DNA of 64,000 nucleotides from JBCCXZ01 sp965228005 (lineage in GTDB: Bacteria > Planctomycetota > Planctomycetia > Pirellulales > Lacipirellulaceae), in assembly GCA_965228005.1 (NCBI GenBank), contig CBDDGV010000003.1:1302001-1366000 (forward strand), written 5' to 3'. Under the pieces are notes generated by a model that saw only the letters and a list, made by a program, of their open reading frames with translations, had not been told where the DNA came from and made no database searches. Positions 23,785-33,491 of this stretch are shown here, one piece after another. The number at the start of each line of letters is the position of its first letter. Position 1 is the stretch's first letter. Made by a program: the position numbers and the translations under genes.

Positions 23785-24900
23785 CTAGAAGTCTTCAGGA
23801 TCAACGATTTGTCCGTCGTTGATGCAAACAAGCAATGCCAGAACAACCGCGTCGGTTTCGTCCCTGAGGAACCTGACGCTGCCGCCCACGTTGGCCGCGT
23901 TGACGCCCCCCACGTGGAGGCTGCGTGGAGAGGCGCTACCCCACCCGTCGTTGTCGGGGCGGCACTGCATGTTTTGAGCGATAGCGTCGTCCTCTTCCGT
24001 GCACTCGTTGATGGAATCGGCATTAAACCGGAAGGGTTCCATGTTGACTGTGCATGCCTGCTCCCTTGCTATATCCGCTGGGAAATAGTTGTCAACAAAA
24101 GTCTCGGCTGTCCTAAGGTCTTGTGGGATACCGCTAGACTCCTGCCCCACTCGATGCGCGTCAACTGCAAGCAAAGCGGCACCCGACCAAGGTAACGCCC
24201 ACGCGCCCCGTTGATCGACCTCGACATCACGGGTCCGTATCTCAGCCATCATGAGCGTGTTCGTGGTACCGTCGGAGATGGCCCTCAGGTCTTGAAGCTG
24301 GTCGATCAGGGCCCCTTTGTAGATACCCATCGAATCTAGGTGTTCAGGCGAAGCGTAAGCAGCGTAGTTGCCTTTGGCGAAGCTGCGGTCGTTGGTGAAT
24401 TGTGTCGACCTGTAGAACAATCCGGCTGCGGTATCCGACGGGCACAGCAGCACATCGGGTTGCGCTTCGTGAGGCAGGGCAACGTTGGCGACGAGTGGTT
24501 GGTTCAGGACGTCGAAATCCATGTCGAATTGATCGAACAGCGCCTGCTGCTCAATCTGCGGCAATATCTGCACGATCCAACTCATCATCTGGCCGCTTCG
24601 GAGCTCTACGAATGGCGTCTGCTGTCCGCCGCGACCAAAGACAGTGCGTCGCACATCTGCACCTTGCGGCAAGGCGCCTTGCGCGTTCTCGTAGTTCAGC
24701 ACCGCCAGCGCCAGGTTCTTAACGTTGTTCTGGCACTGCAACCGCCGGGCGGCTTCGCGGGCGGCCTGGATCGCCGGCAGCAGCAGGGCGACCAGGATGC
24801 CGATGATGGCGATCACCACCAGCAGTTCGACGAGCGTGAAGCCTCGGCGCAGGCTACGAGACGGCAGGCTTCGGACGGGTGGTGCAGGATTGCGTGTCAC
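23785..24900 (-). CDS. DUF1559 pseudopilin-like protein
   Basis: 371 residues starting at GTG 24900 (GGGAG upstream). The type IV prepilin signal is 'RRGFTLVELLVVIAIIGI', cut before Phe, followed by the usual 'AAREAARRLQCQNN' helix. DUF1559 proteins are greatly expanded in planctomycetes and normally end in an H-x9-DG motif; here it reads His, nine residues, then Gly-Gly (codons GGC GGC), so the Asp is lost. The middle holds two or more cysteine pairs. The protein is exported and probably assembled on a type II secretion/pilus-like system. The function of the family is not established. Confidence 0.88.
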   Translation of the reverse strand: MTRNPAPPVRSLPSRSLRRGFTLVELLVVIAIIGILVALLLPAIQAAREAARRLQCQNNVKNLALAVLNYENAQGALPQGADVRRTVFGRGGQQTPFVELRSGQMMSWIVQILPQIEQQALFDQFDMDFDVLNQPLVANVALPHEAQPDVLLCPSDTAAGLFYRSTQFTNDRSFAKGNYAAYASPEHLDSMGIYKGALIDQLQDLRAISDGTTNTLMMAEIRTRDVEVDQRGAWALPWSGAALLAVDAHRVGQESSGIPQDLRTAETFVDNYFPADIAREQACTVNMEPFRFNADSINECTEEDDAIAQNMQCRPDNDGWGSASPRSLHVGGVNAANVGGSVRFLRDETDAVVLALLVCINDGQIVDPEDF

Positions 24901-25386
24901 GACGAACTCCCGTGTGTTCGCTGGGCCTGCCGCCTACTGCAAGGACCATTGTGCGATGGTGAGGAAAGAGTGAGACCGATACGTGCTTCTCTGTTGCCTG
25001 GGACGGTCTGGAGGTAACCCGCAAGCTGCCATCGGCTTTCACCGAAAAATCTTTTGCGAGTTGTGGCCGAGCATGACACAGCCGGGGAATTCCGTCCAGC
25101 TATTCTCTGCACGAAATCGCGCACGGTTTTTTCATTCGCGCAGGCGTTCGTGGGTCGTCGCACACTCGAAGGATGGCGCACTATGGATCGTCGCTCTAGC
25201 GCACCAGAATATCTCAATTGCGGCGCATGGATTCTATGCCATCCAGAGACCTGGGCTAATCCACGCCTTCTAGCAGCGTGAGCGGAGTTAGCTGCAAAGA
25301 ACCAGAATCCGATACCAATTTCGCCGCCGGCGCGCCTTACTCCCCTGTACGGACCGGACTCCTCGCTGTTCTCCAAGGGACACCCA
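24901..25386. other. 486-bp divergent intergenic region
   Basis: The region separates the minus-strand DUF1559 gene from the plus-strand GH57 gene and must hold both promoters. It is lower in GC than its surroundings. Short frames on both strands lack start signals and family features. No hairpin, repeat or clear -35/-10 or -24/-12 pair was recognised. Confidence 0.5.
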
Positions 25387-28300
25387 GTGCGCTGCTGCTT
25401 CCGATCGCTTCGTTCTTCTTGCCGCTTACTTGTCGCTTTCCTCTCGGCTTCCGCTTGCTGCTCGGCGCCAGCCGTCGCGGTGGAACCGATCCACGTCGGG
25501 TTCCTCTGGCACATGCACCAGCCGGTGTACCGCCCGGGCGAGAACATCCTGCAGACGGACGCCTCGGGGGCGTACTCGTTTAGCGTCGTCGACGTGCACA
25601 ACCAGCGTTTCGGGCCTTACAACAGCTGGCCGCGGAACGCGGTGCAGTCGGGGCTGAGCCTGCCGCACCTGGGGGCGCAGGTGTCGTTCTCGGGGTCGTT
25701 GATCCAGAACCTCAACACGCTGGAATCGGCCGGCGTGAACGGCGGGATGTGGAACAACTGGGACGGGCCCTACCGGGAAGCGGGCGCGTGGGACACCACG
25801 CTCGGCAACCCGCGGCTCGACCTGGTGAACTTCGGCTTCAACCACCCACTGATGCCGCTGCTAGACACGCGCGACATCCGCATGCAGGTCCGCTTGCAGA
25901 AGCACATCCACGAGCAGACGTGGGGCTCGAACGTGCCGTTCTCCAATGGCATCTTCCCGCCGGAAACGGCGTTCAGCACGCGGATCATCCCGGCGCTGGT
26001 GGCTGAGGGCATCGAGTGGACGCTGTTCGACAGCATCCACCTGGAGCGGGCCACGCAGGGCTACCCCCACACAAACGCTTCGAACCTCTACCCGCCGAAC
26101 CCGGCGGACCAGATCAACCCGGCGATCCCCTCCGAGCAGTGGGTGCAGCTGAACAACCTGTGGGCGCCCAGCCGGGTGGCGGCGCCGTTTGCCTACCAGC
26201 CGCACCACGTGCAGCACGTCGACCCGGAGACGGGGGCGATCAGCAAGATGGTGGCCGTGCCCGCGGCGCGGTACGAGGGGAACGAGGACGGCCGGGGCGG
26301 CTTCGGCGCCCTGCAGTACGAGCAGGTGATGAGCCAGTACCGGCAGTTCAACACCGACCCCGACCACCCGATGTTCGTGGTGCTGCACCACGACGGCGAC
26401 AACTTCGGCGGCGGCAGCGAAGCCTACTACCACGGCAACTTCCAGAACATGGTGAGTTGGGCGCAGGGCACGCCGGACTACGACGTGACGACGGTGCAGG
26501 ACTACCTGGACCGGTTCCCGCCCGACCCCAACCGGGTGGTGCACATCGAGAACGGCTCGTGGGCCGGGGCCGACAACGGCGACCCCGAGTTCAAGAAGTG
26601 GCTGGGCGACCCCGACCCGGTGACGGGGTGGAGCCCCGACCGCAACTCGTGGGCGGTGCTCACCGCGGCGAAGAACCGCGTGTTCACGGCCGACGACATC
26701 GCCCCCGCGACGAACCTGGACAATGTCCTCGCCGGCACGGGCACCTCCACCGAGAAGGCGTGGCGGCACCTGCTCGCGGCGCAGTCGTCGGACTATTGGT
26801 ACTGGGACGGCACCGAGGTGTGGGACAGCAACGTCACCCGCGGCAGCAACCTGGCGGTGGCCGAGGCCGACCAGGTGATCAATGCGTTCAACGGTACGGA
26901 GACGACTGGACCGTCGGTGTTTGTCCCGCAGCGTGAGTCGTACAACCCCGGCGGGTTCGAGTGGAACCCCACGCCTGAGCCGAGCGACTTCGAGGTCTGG
27001 ACCTACGCCTACGACGTGAGCGGGTTGGCCGACGTAACGCTGAAGTACCGGGTGGACGCCGACGGTACGAACCCGCTTTCGTCGACGCAGAACGAAACCT
27101 ACGCCGGCGGCGCCGAGGTGGGCGACTGGGTGAGCGTGCCGATGAACTCCAGCGACGTGGCGCCGCCGCCGGGCATCCTGGCCCCGACGTACCGAGCGCC
27201 GCGGTTCGGCGGGATGATCACCGGATTGGAAGATGTGTTGGTCGACTACTACGTCGAGGCGACCGACGCGCTGGGGAACGTCACCAAGACGGACATCCAG
27301 CACGTGTACGTGGGCAGCGCGACCGGCGGACCCGGGGGAGGCGCCACGGTCACGCTCGACCCCGACCCGGCGCTGGCGGGCGAGATGGTCACGCTCAGCT
27401 ACGACGCCGCGGGCGGCCCGCTGGGCGCGGCGAGCCAAGTGTACATCCACTACGGGTTCGACGACTGGGCCCAGGTGGAGCCCGACCTGGCCTTGAACTG
27501 GAACGCCGTCGACGAGCTGTGGGACATCACGCTCGACATCCCGACGGATGTCGGCCAGTTGGACGTGGTGTTCAACGACGGCGCCGGGACGTGGGACAAC
27601 AACGGCGGGGCCGACTGGCACTTCACGGTCGAAGGCGGCGAGCCCGGCGTGGAGTTCGTGATGGACGGCGTGCTCGACCCCTCGGCGGTTCAGGTAGCGA
27701 CCATTGGCAACGTCAGCCTCTACGCGGTGCTGGAGGGCGACCGGCTGTACATCGCCACCGACGACGCCGGCGCGGGGGCGGACGTGTTCCTGTACCTCGC
27801 CGAGCAGCCGGGCGCGCTCGGTGCGGCCAACTGGGGCAAGGCGGGCCAAGTGGCTGGATGGGACGCCTTCCTGGCCGACGAGAACGACAACGACTACGAG
27901 GGGTGGTTCGACACGGAGGGCTTCGCCGAGGCCGCGACCGGCGCCGACGGCGGCGTGCTGGAGGGCGTGATCGACCTGGCCGACGAGTTCGGCGTCGTGC
28001 CCGAAGAGCTGTATCTGGCGATCGCCCACTTCGCCACCGAGGACGGCGGGGCGCTCTTGCCGCTCTTGCAGCTGCCGACCGGCAACGGAGACGGCAACGT
28101 CGACGCGGCGGAGTTCTTCCTGCTGTCGCTCGGCTCGAGCTACGAGGCCGACTTCGACAACGACGGCGACGTCGACGCCGACGACATGCAGGCCTGGCGG
28201 GATGCGTTCGGCCTGAACGCCGGAGGCGACGCCGACGGGGACAACGACACCGACCTGGCCGACCTGCTGATGCTCCAGGCCCAGTACGGCAGCGGTCCGC

Positions 28301-28404
28301 AGGGGGTCTCGGCCAGCCTGGTCGCCGTGCCGGAACCGGCTTCGTTGGCGTTGCTGCTGACCGCTCTGCTTGCCGCGGCCCGACGATCTTCACGACCGGC
28401 TTAA
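25387..28404 (+). CDS. Exported GH57 glycosidase with CBM25-like module, dockerin repeats and PEP-CTERM
   Basis: 1005 residues. A signal peptide (about 1-31) leads into a glycoside hydrolase family 57 domain: 'FLWHMHQPVYRP' (HQP box, His44), 'GIFPPETAFS' with the probable nucleophile Glu193, and 'HHDGDNFGGG' (Asp336/Asp338) as probable acid/base region. After about residue 650 comes a starch-binding CBM25/53-like module ('YIHYGFDDWAQV', 'WDNNGGADWHFTV'). Near the end are dockerin-like calcium loops ('DFDNDGDVDADDM', 'DADGDNDTDLADLL') and a PEP-CTERM anchor starting 'VPEPASLALLL'. Predicted role: breakdown of alpha-glucan outside the cytoplasm, attached to envelope or matrix. GH57 enzymes are usually cytoplasmic, so this architecture is noteworthy. 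Confidence 0.85.
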   Translation: MRCCFRSLRSSCRLLVAFLSASACCSAPAVAVEPIHVGFLWHMHQPVYRPGENILQTDASGAYSFSVVDVHNQRFGPYNSWPRNAVQSGLSLPHLGAQVSFSGSLIQNLNTLESAGVNGGMWNNWDGPYREAGAWDTTLGNPRLDLVNFGFNHPLMPLLDTRDIRMQVRLQKHIHEQTWGSNVPFSNGIFPPETAFSTRIIPALVAEGIEWTLFDSIHLERATQGYPHTNASNLYPPNPADQINPAIPSEQWVQLNNLWAPSRVAAPFAYQPHHVQHVDPETGAISKMVAVPAARYEGNEDGRGGFGALQYEQVMSQYRQFNTDPDHPMFVVLHHDGDNFGGGSEAYYHGNFQNMVSWAQGTPDYDVTTVQDYLDRFPPDPNRVVHIENGSWAGADNGDPEFKKWLGDPDPVTGWSPDRNSWAVLTAAKNRVFTADDIAPATNLDNVLAGTGTSTEKAWRHLLAAQSSDYWYWDGTEVWDSNVTRGSNLAVAEADQVINAFNGTETTGPSVFVPQRESYNPGGFEWNPTPEPSDFEVWTYAYDVSGLADVTLKYRVDADGTNPLSSTQNETYAGGAEVGDWVSVPMNSSDVAPPPGILAPTYRAPRFGGMITGLEDVLVDYYVEATDALGNVTKTDIQHVYVGSATGGPGGGATVTLDPDPALAGEMVTLSYDAAGGPLGAASQVYIHYGFDDWAQVEPDLALNWNAVDELWDITLDIPTDVGQLDVVFNDGAGTWDNNGGADWHFTVEGGEPGVEFVMDGVLDPSAVQVATIGNVSLYAVLEGDRLYIATDDAGAGADVFLYLAEQPGALGAANWGKAGQVAGWDAFLADENDNDYEGWFDTEGFAEAATGADGGVLEGVIDLADEFGVVPEELYLAIAHFATEDGGALLPLLQLPTGNGDGNVDAAEFFLLSLGSSYEADFDNDGDVDADDMQAWRDAFGLNAGGDADGDNDTDLADLLMLQAQYGSGPQGVSASLVAVPEPASLALLLTALLAAARRSSRPA

Positions 28405-28461
28405 CCGACCCAGCCGCCGCGGGGCTGCGTGACGCGGAGCGGCCGGCCCGATAGAGCGGGT

Positions 28462-29391
28462 ATGGTCACCCGCCGACAACTGATCGCCGCGGGCGGCGCC
28501 GCCGCCCTGCAATCGCTGATGCCCCAGACCGCCGTGGCGGCCTGCGGGCGCGGGCGGCGCTTGGGTTACCGCATTTACGGCAACCCCGAGGGGCCGCCGG
28601 TCTTCTACTTCCACGGCACGCCGGGGTCGCGGTTGGAGGCGGCGCTGATCCAGTGCGAGGCCCGCGCGGCGGGCGTGCGGTTGATCGCGGTCGACCGCCC
28701 CGGCATGGGCCGGTCGGCGTACCAGACCTGCCGACGGATCTTGGACTGGCCGTGCGATGTCGAGCGCTTGGCGGAGTGCCTTGGCTTGGGCGGTCAGCGG
28801 TTCGGCATTGTCGGCCTCTCCGGCGGTGCGCCCTACGCCGCGGCGTGTGCGATCTGTATGCCCGAACGACTGACGCACGTGGCGATCGTCTCCGGCTACG
28901 CCCCGCTCGGCGCCCCAGGCGTGTGCCCGGGCAACCAGGACCAGCTGATCGAACTGGTCGCCAAGCGGCCGCGGCTGGCGAAGGGTTTCTTCGGGCTGAT
29001 CGGCAAGCGGCTCGACAAGCGGCCGGGCAAGGTCGTGCAGCGAGTGACCAAGGGCTGGACCGCCGCCGACAAGCGGATGGTGCTCTGCAACCCGGTGCAC
29101 TACCGGCAGCTGGTGGCGAACCTGAACGCCGCAACGGCGTGCGGGCCGCAGGGCATCGTGACGGACATCCAACTGCTCGCGGGCTGCTGGGGCTTCTGCG
29201 TGTCGTCGATCAGGGGAGTGCCGGTCTCGATCTGGCAGGGTTGCTGCGACCGCATCGCGACGCCTTCGATGGGCCGCTACTTCCACGAGCGGATCGCCGG
29301 CAGCGAGCTGCACCTGGACCCCGACGGCGGGCACGTGACGACTTTGAAGTGCAACGCGGTGGAGATCCTGTCGCGAGCCGCGGCAGGGTAA
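28462..29391 (+). CDS. Exported alpha/beta hydrolase
   Basis: 309 residues from the ATG at 28462 (an in-frame ATG at 28429 is less likely). The N-terminus 'TRRQLIAAGGAAAL' looks like a Tat-type signal. The fold is shown by 'YFHGTPGSRLEAALI' (oxyanion region), nucleophile elbow 'GLSGGAP', acid in 'CCDRIATP' and histidine in 'DGGHVT'. The mature protein has many cysteines (at least ten), unusual for a cytosolic hydrolase and consistent with an oxidising compartment. Substrate unknown. Its stop codon directly abuts an inverted phrase repeat. Confidence 0.82.
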   Translation: MVTRRQLIAAGGAAALQSLMPQTAVAACGRGRRLGYRIYGNPEGPPVFYFHGTPGSRLEAALIQCEARAAGVRLIAVDRPGMGRSAYQTCRRILDWPCDVERLAECLGLGGQRFGIVGLSGGAPYAAACAICMPERLTHVAIVSGYAPLGAPGVCPGNQDQLIELVAKRPRLAKGFFGLIGKRLDKRPGKVVQRVTKGWTAADKRMVLCNPVHYRQLVANLNAATACGPQGIVTDIQLLAGCWGFCVSSIRGVPVSIWQGCCDRIATPSMGRYFHERIAGSELHLDPDGGHVTTLKCNAVEILSRAAAG

Positions 29392-29507
29392 AAGGCCACA
29401 GATGGACACAGATAAACGCAGATAAGGTGTCTGCTGATGCGGCAATTGGGGCTTCCGAGCTTTCATCTTTTGTATCTGTGTTCATCTGCGTCCATCTGTG
29501 GTTCTTT
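29391..29507. repeat. Inverted phrase repeat (CACAGATGGAC / GTCCATCTGTG)
   Basis: Left arm 29391-29425 contains CCACAGATGGACACAGATAA, and the right arm 29470-29507 is its near-complement (CATCTGCGTCCATCTGTGG). The core phrase CAGAT recurs several times per arm. About 45 bp separate the arms. The element begins on the last base of the hydrolase stop codon and lies before the vWA gene. It belongs to the same family as the element at 57914-58180. A role as transcription terminator or RNA hairpin is possible; there is no T-run. Confidence 0.85.
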
Positions 29508-29597
29508 CCGGCGGCTAGTTTCTTCGTAGCTTGCCATACGGTTAGGAAGCGCTAGATTGCTGGGTAACCCCCCTGCCCTTCCCGCCGAGCCTCCCCG

Positions 29598-31298
29598 ATG
29601 GCCAACCGCGACACCCTGGGCGGTGTGATCCACACCTACCAGAAGTACGACCCGAAACGGTTCCCGAGCCCGACGCAGCCGCCGCCGGACCTCGTGTCGC
29701 CTGCGTTCGAGCACATGCTGATGTACGGCCAGCGTCGCGAGCTGACCGAGGAAGAGCTGGCCCGAGCGATCCGGTTAGACCCCAGCCAGATCGCCGGCTT
29801 CGGGCCGAGCCTCGAAGCGCTGCTCGCCATTCTCCGGGAGCGCAAGCGGAAGATCCTGGAGCGTTACGAGACGCGTAAGGTGCGCTCCCGAGCGTCGAAG
29901 GCATTCGCCGAGCGGGCCGAACAGATCAAGCCGCCCAAGGAGTTCCGCGGCCCGTTCCGCGAGGCCGTACGCACCGAGCAGCTCCGCGACATCGAGCGGC
30001 TGTGGTACGCGGTGGACAACGACCAGTCGCACTTCGCGGGTCAACTCGTCGGGCTGGTCGAGACGCTCGGCAACAAGTACGAGGTGGAAGAACTCGCTGC
30101 GAAGTACGATTTCACTGGCCGCGAGTCGATGACCGTTCCCCAGGCCATCGAGATCAAAGAAGAGCTGGAGAAGATCGACGAGCTGATCCGCCAGCTCGAA
30201 GAGGCGATGGAGACCGCCGAGATCGCGATCATCGACATGGACGCCCTGGCCGAGTTCACCGAGCCGGGCGACATCGAGCAGCTGAGCGCGATGCAGCAGC
30301 AGATCCAGGACCTGCTCCGCGAGATGGCCGAGCAGCAGGGCCTGCAGGAGAGCGGCGGCAGCTTCAGCCTCACGCCGAAGGCGTACCGCATCTTCCAGGG
30401 CAAGTTGCTGGACCGGTTGTTCAGCGAGCTGTCGCCTTCGCGTTCCGGCCGGCACCAGGGGCCGATCCTGGGCGAGGGCGCGGTCGAGACCCAATCGACC
30501 AAGGATTATGAGTTCGGCGACTCGGTCGCGAACATGGATATCCCCGGCTCGTTCGTGAATGCGCTACTGCGCAACGGCCCGGGCACGCCGGTGAAGCTGT
30601 CGCAGGACGACATCGTGGTGCACCGCACGCGGAACACGCCGAAGTGCGCCACCTGCGTGGTAATGGACATGAGCGGGTCGATGCGCTACGACGGGCAGTA
30701 CGTGAACGTGAAGCGGATGGCGCTGGCGCTCGAAGGGCTGATACGCAGCGAGTACCCGGGCGATTACCTGCAGTTTGTCGAGTCGTTCACGTTCGCCAAG
30801 CCGGTGGAACGGGGGCGGATCATCGAGTTGATGCCCAAGCCGGTGACGGTGTTCGACCCCGTGGTGCGGATGCGGGCCGACATGAGCCGCGACGACGTAA
30901 GCGAGCACATGATCCCGCCGCACTTCACGAACATCCAGCACGGGCTAGCGACGGCCCGGCGGATGCTGGCGGCGCAGGACACGCCCAACCGGCAGGTGGT
31001 GCTGATCACCGACGGGCTGCCGACGGCCCACTTCGAGCAGGAAGTGCTCTACATGCTGTACCCGCCCGACCCGCGCACCGAGGAGGCCACGCTCCGCGAG
31101 GGGGCCCTCTGCAGCCGCGAGGGGATCACGATCAACATTTTTTTGTTGCCCAGTTGGTCACAAACCGAGGAGGACGTGCGCTTTGCCTATAAGCTGGCGG
31201 AGTCGACCACCGGTCGGGTGTTCTTCACCGCTGGCAACGACCTGGACCGGTACGTGGTCTGGGACTACGTGAGCCGCCGCCGCGAGATCGTCGGCTGA
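29598..31298 (+). CDS. Cytosolic vWA-domain protein
   Basis: 566 residues without signal or membrane segment. The N-terminal half is largely helical with charged stretches ('EELEKIDELIRQLEEAMETA'); the C-terminal half is a vWA domain with intact MIDAS 'VMDMSGSM' and a second motif 'VLITDGLPTA'. Proteins of this shape typically work with MoxR-type AAA ATPases as metal-dependent chaperones, but no ATPase gene lies in the window. ATG at 29598 follows the inverted repeat by about 90 bp. The role is inference from family only. Confidence 0.82.
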   Translation: MANRDTLGGVIHTYQKYDPKRFPSPTQPPPDLVSPAFEHMLMYGQRRELTEEELARAIRLDPSQIAGFGPSLEALLAILRERKRKILERYETRKVRSRASKAFAERAEQIKPPKEFRGPFREAVRTEQLRDIERLWYAVDNDQSHFAGQLVGLVETLGNKYEVEELAAKYDFTGRESMTVPQAIEIKEELEKIDELIRQLEEAMETAEIAIIDMDALAEFTEPGDIEQLSAMQQQIQDLLREMAEQQGLQESGGSFSLTPKAYRIFQGKLLDRLFSELSPSRSGRHQGPILGEGAVETQSTKDYEFGDSVANMDIPGSFVNALLRNGPGTPVKLSQDDIVVHRTRNTPKCATCVVMDMSGSMRYDGQYVNVKRMALALEGLIRSEYPGDYLQFVESFTFAKPVERGRIIELMPKPVTVFDPVVRMRADMSRDDVSEHMIPPHFTNIQHGLATARRMLAAQDTPNRQVVLITDGLPTAHFEQEVLYMLYPPDPRTEEATLREGALCSREGITINIFLLPSWSQTEEDVRFAYKLAESTTGRVFFTAGNDLDRYVVWDYVSRRREIVG

Positions 31299-31516
31299 GG
31301 CCGGCGAATGCTAGCAAAGAGTGGTTCTAGGCAAACTGGGGTATGCGTGGCGATTGCGACCATCGGGGGCGATTTGAGTTGCTCGCACGCCGATAAACCA
31401 CTAAAGTCCCCGCCCCTTCTCAAACCGGGCGCGGGCATCCATCGCTCGTCGCAGAAGGTTCATTCCGAAGCACCGATCCATCAAGCTACGGCACACACAT
31501 AGGCAGGGCTCGAATC

Positions 31517-33469
31517 TTGGCACACCGCAACCCTCTCATCTGCACCTTAGCGGCGCTGCTGCTGTTAGGCTCCGCGGCTCGAAGCTACGCGGCCAAGCCG
31601 GCCGACGAGCTCTTCCCCACGACGACCCGCGGGTTTGTTTCCGTGGGCGACATCGCCGAGCTGGGCGAGAACTGGCGGCGCACGCAGCTCGGCCAGATGG
31701 TTCGCGACGACGCGATGCGTCCGTTCGTCAACGACATCAAGCGGCAGATGGAGCGCAAGGTCGGCAGCTTCCGCGACAAGCTTGGGATTGAGCTCGACGA
31801 CCTCAAGAACGTTGCCGCGGGCGAGCTGGGCGTTGGCTTGGTGGAACGCCAGTCGGAACGCGCCGCGGTGGTGCTGACGGTTGACGTAACCGGCCGCCAG
31901 AGCCGCGTGGACGCATTGCTCGCGAAGATCGACCGCCAGCTGAAGGCCCGCAAGGCCACGCTCAGCACCGAGAAGCTGGGCGCGACGGAATTGAACATCT
32001 ACCTGGTGCCGCCGAAGACCGCCGAACGGACCGCCACTCAAGCAGTCTACTTCGTGCACGACGACATCCTGTGCGCGAGCGACAACGTCTACGAGGCCCG
32101 CGACCTCTACCGCCGCCTCACCGGCAACGCCGGTGGCGGGCTCGACGCGGTGGTCGCCTACCAAGAAACCATGAAGCGGTGCGGCGGCGAAGCGCAGGGC
32201 GTGGAGCCCGAGCTGCGGTGGTTCGCCGACCCGTTCGGCTACGCCCGTGCCAGCCGTTCGCTGGGGGTCAGCAAGAAGCGTCGCGGCAAGGACTACGTTT
32301 CGATCCTCGAGTCGCAGGGCTTCGACGCGATCACCGGGGCCGGCGGCTACCTGAACATGATGGTCGACGACCTGGAGATCGTGCACCGCACCGCGGTCTA
32401 CGCCCCGCCGATCGGCCAGGGCGAGGACAAGTACAAGCTGGCGATGCGGATCATGGAGTTCCCCAACGGCGACCAGATGAAGCCGCAGAACTGGATCCCC
32501 GCGAAGGTCGCCACGCACCGCACGTTCAACTGCGACCTGCAGAACGCTTTCAAGTACTTCGACACGCTGTTCGACGCGATCGTGGGCTACGAGGGCGCGT
32601 TCGACAACGTGCTGGAGGGTTTTGAGGAGGACGCCTACGGCCCGCAGATCGACGTCGAGAAGGCGTTCGTGAAGCACCTCGGCCGGCGGATCACCTTGCT
32701 CAGCGATTACGAGTTGCCGATCACCACCAAGAGCGAGCGGCTGCTGCTGGCGGTGGAGGTGAACGACCCGGCGGCGGTTTCCGCGGCGGTGAAGAAGTTC
32801 ATGGACCAGGACCCCAACGCCAACAAGCGCGAGTTCCAGGGCAACGTAGTCTGGGAGATCACCGCCCCCGAGGACGACGTGCCGAACCTGGATATCGGTT
32901 CGAGTGGGCTCGACCTGCTGGAGCCGGAGCAGCCCGCCGCGGGCGGGTTGGGCGGCAAGCCCGCGGAGCTGGGCTCCGCCGTGGCGGTGGCCAACGGCTA
33001 CCTGTTCATTGCTTCGCACCTGGAGTTCCTGGAGCGCGTGCTCGACCGGAACCAGCCCGAGCAGCTCTCCGGCAGCGGCGATTTCCGCAAGGTCGAAGCG
33101 GCGCTCGACCGCCTGATGCCCGGCCATGGGAGCGTGCGGACGTTTGTGAGGACCGACCAGGCGTACCGCTCCACGTACGAGCTGCTCCGCCAGGGCAAGA
33201 TGCCGGAGTCGGAGACCTTGCTGGGCCGCCTGCTGAACCGCCTGCTGACCCCGCCTGAAGATGAGGACGAGGGCGTGCTCCGCGAGCAGAAGATCGACGG
33301 CAGAGAGCTGCCCGCCTTCGAGCAGGTCCGCCGCTACTTCGGCCCGGCCGGCACCGCGGTCCGCAGCGACGGCGACGGCTGGTTCATCTCCGGCGCCACG
33401 CTTGGCAACGCCCCGGCTCAGGCGCGGCAGGACTCGAGCAGCCGCGTACGCACCGGCACGTTTCGCTAA
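31517..33469 (+). CDS. Exported protein of unknown function (DUF3352-like)
   Basis: 650 residues from TTG 31517 (GGCAGGG upstream). A signal peptide ends near 'GSAARSYAA'. The mature protein alternates 'FVSVGDIAEL', 'LGIELDDLKNVAAGELGVGL' and 'VVLTVDVTGRQSRVDALLAKI', a pattern I associate with DUF3352-type planctomycete proteins that have repeated alpha/beta units, but I am not certain. No catalytic motif is visible. The central part is acidic with a Gly/Pro-rich linker ('PEQPAAGGLGGKPAEL'). It stands alone, bounded downstream by a hairpin repeat. Confidence 0.72.
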   Translation: MAHRNPLICTLAALLLLGSAARSYAAKPADELFPTTTRGFVSVGDIAELGENWRRTQLGQMVRDDAMRPFVNDIKRQMERKVGSFRDKLGIELDDLKNVAAGELGVGLVERQSERAAVVLTVDVTGRQSRVDALLAKIDRQLKARKATLSTEKLGATELNIYLVPPKTAERTATQAVYFVHDDILCASDNVYEARDLYRRLTGNAGGGLDAVVAYQETMKRCGGEAQGVEPELRWFADPFGYARASRSLGVSKKRRGKDYVSILESQGFDAITGAGGYLNMMVDDLEIVHRTAVYAPPIGQGEDKYKLAMRIMEFPNGDQMKPQNWIPAKVATHRTFNCDLQNAFKYFDTLFDAIVGYEGAFDNVLEGFEEDAYGPQIDVEKAFVKHLGRRITLLSDYELPITTKSERLLLAVEVNDPAAVSAAVKKFMDQDPNANKREFQGNVVWEITAPEDDVPNLDIGSSGLDLLEPEQPAAGGLGGKPAELGSAVAVANGYLFIASHLEFLERVLDRNQPEQLSGSGDFRKVEAALDRLMPGHGSVRTFVRTDQAYRSTYELLRQGKMPESETLLGRLLNRLLTPPEDEDEGVLREQKIDGRELPAFEQVRRYFGPAGTAVRSDGDGWFISGATLGNAPAQARQDSSSRVRTGTFR

Positions 33470-33491
33470 GCGGATCACCTTAGCTGATGGA

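Noticed and set aside
25861..28029. 722-codon minus-strand frame opposite the GH57 gene
   Set aside because: Val/His/Arg-rich shadow with no recognisable domain; the plus strand encodes a multi-domain exported enzyme.
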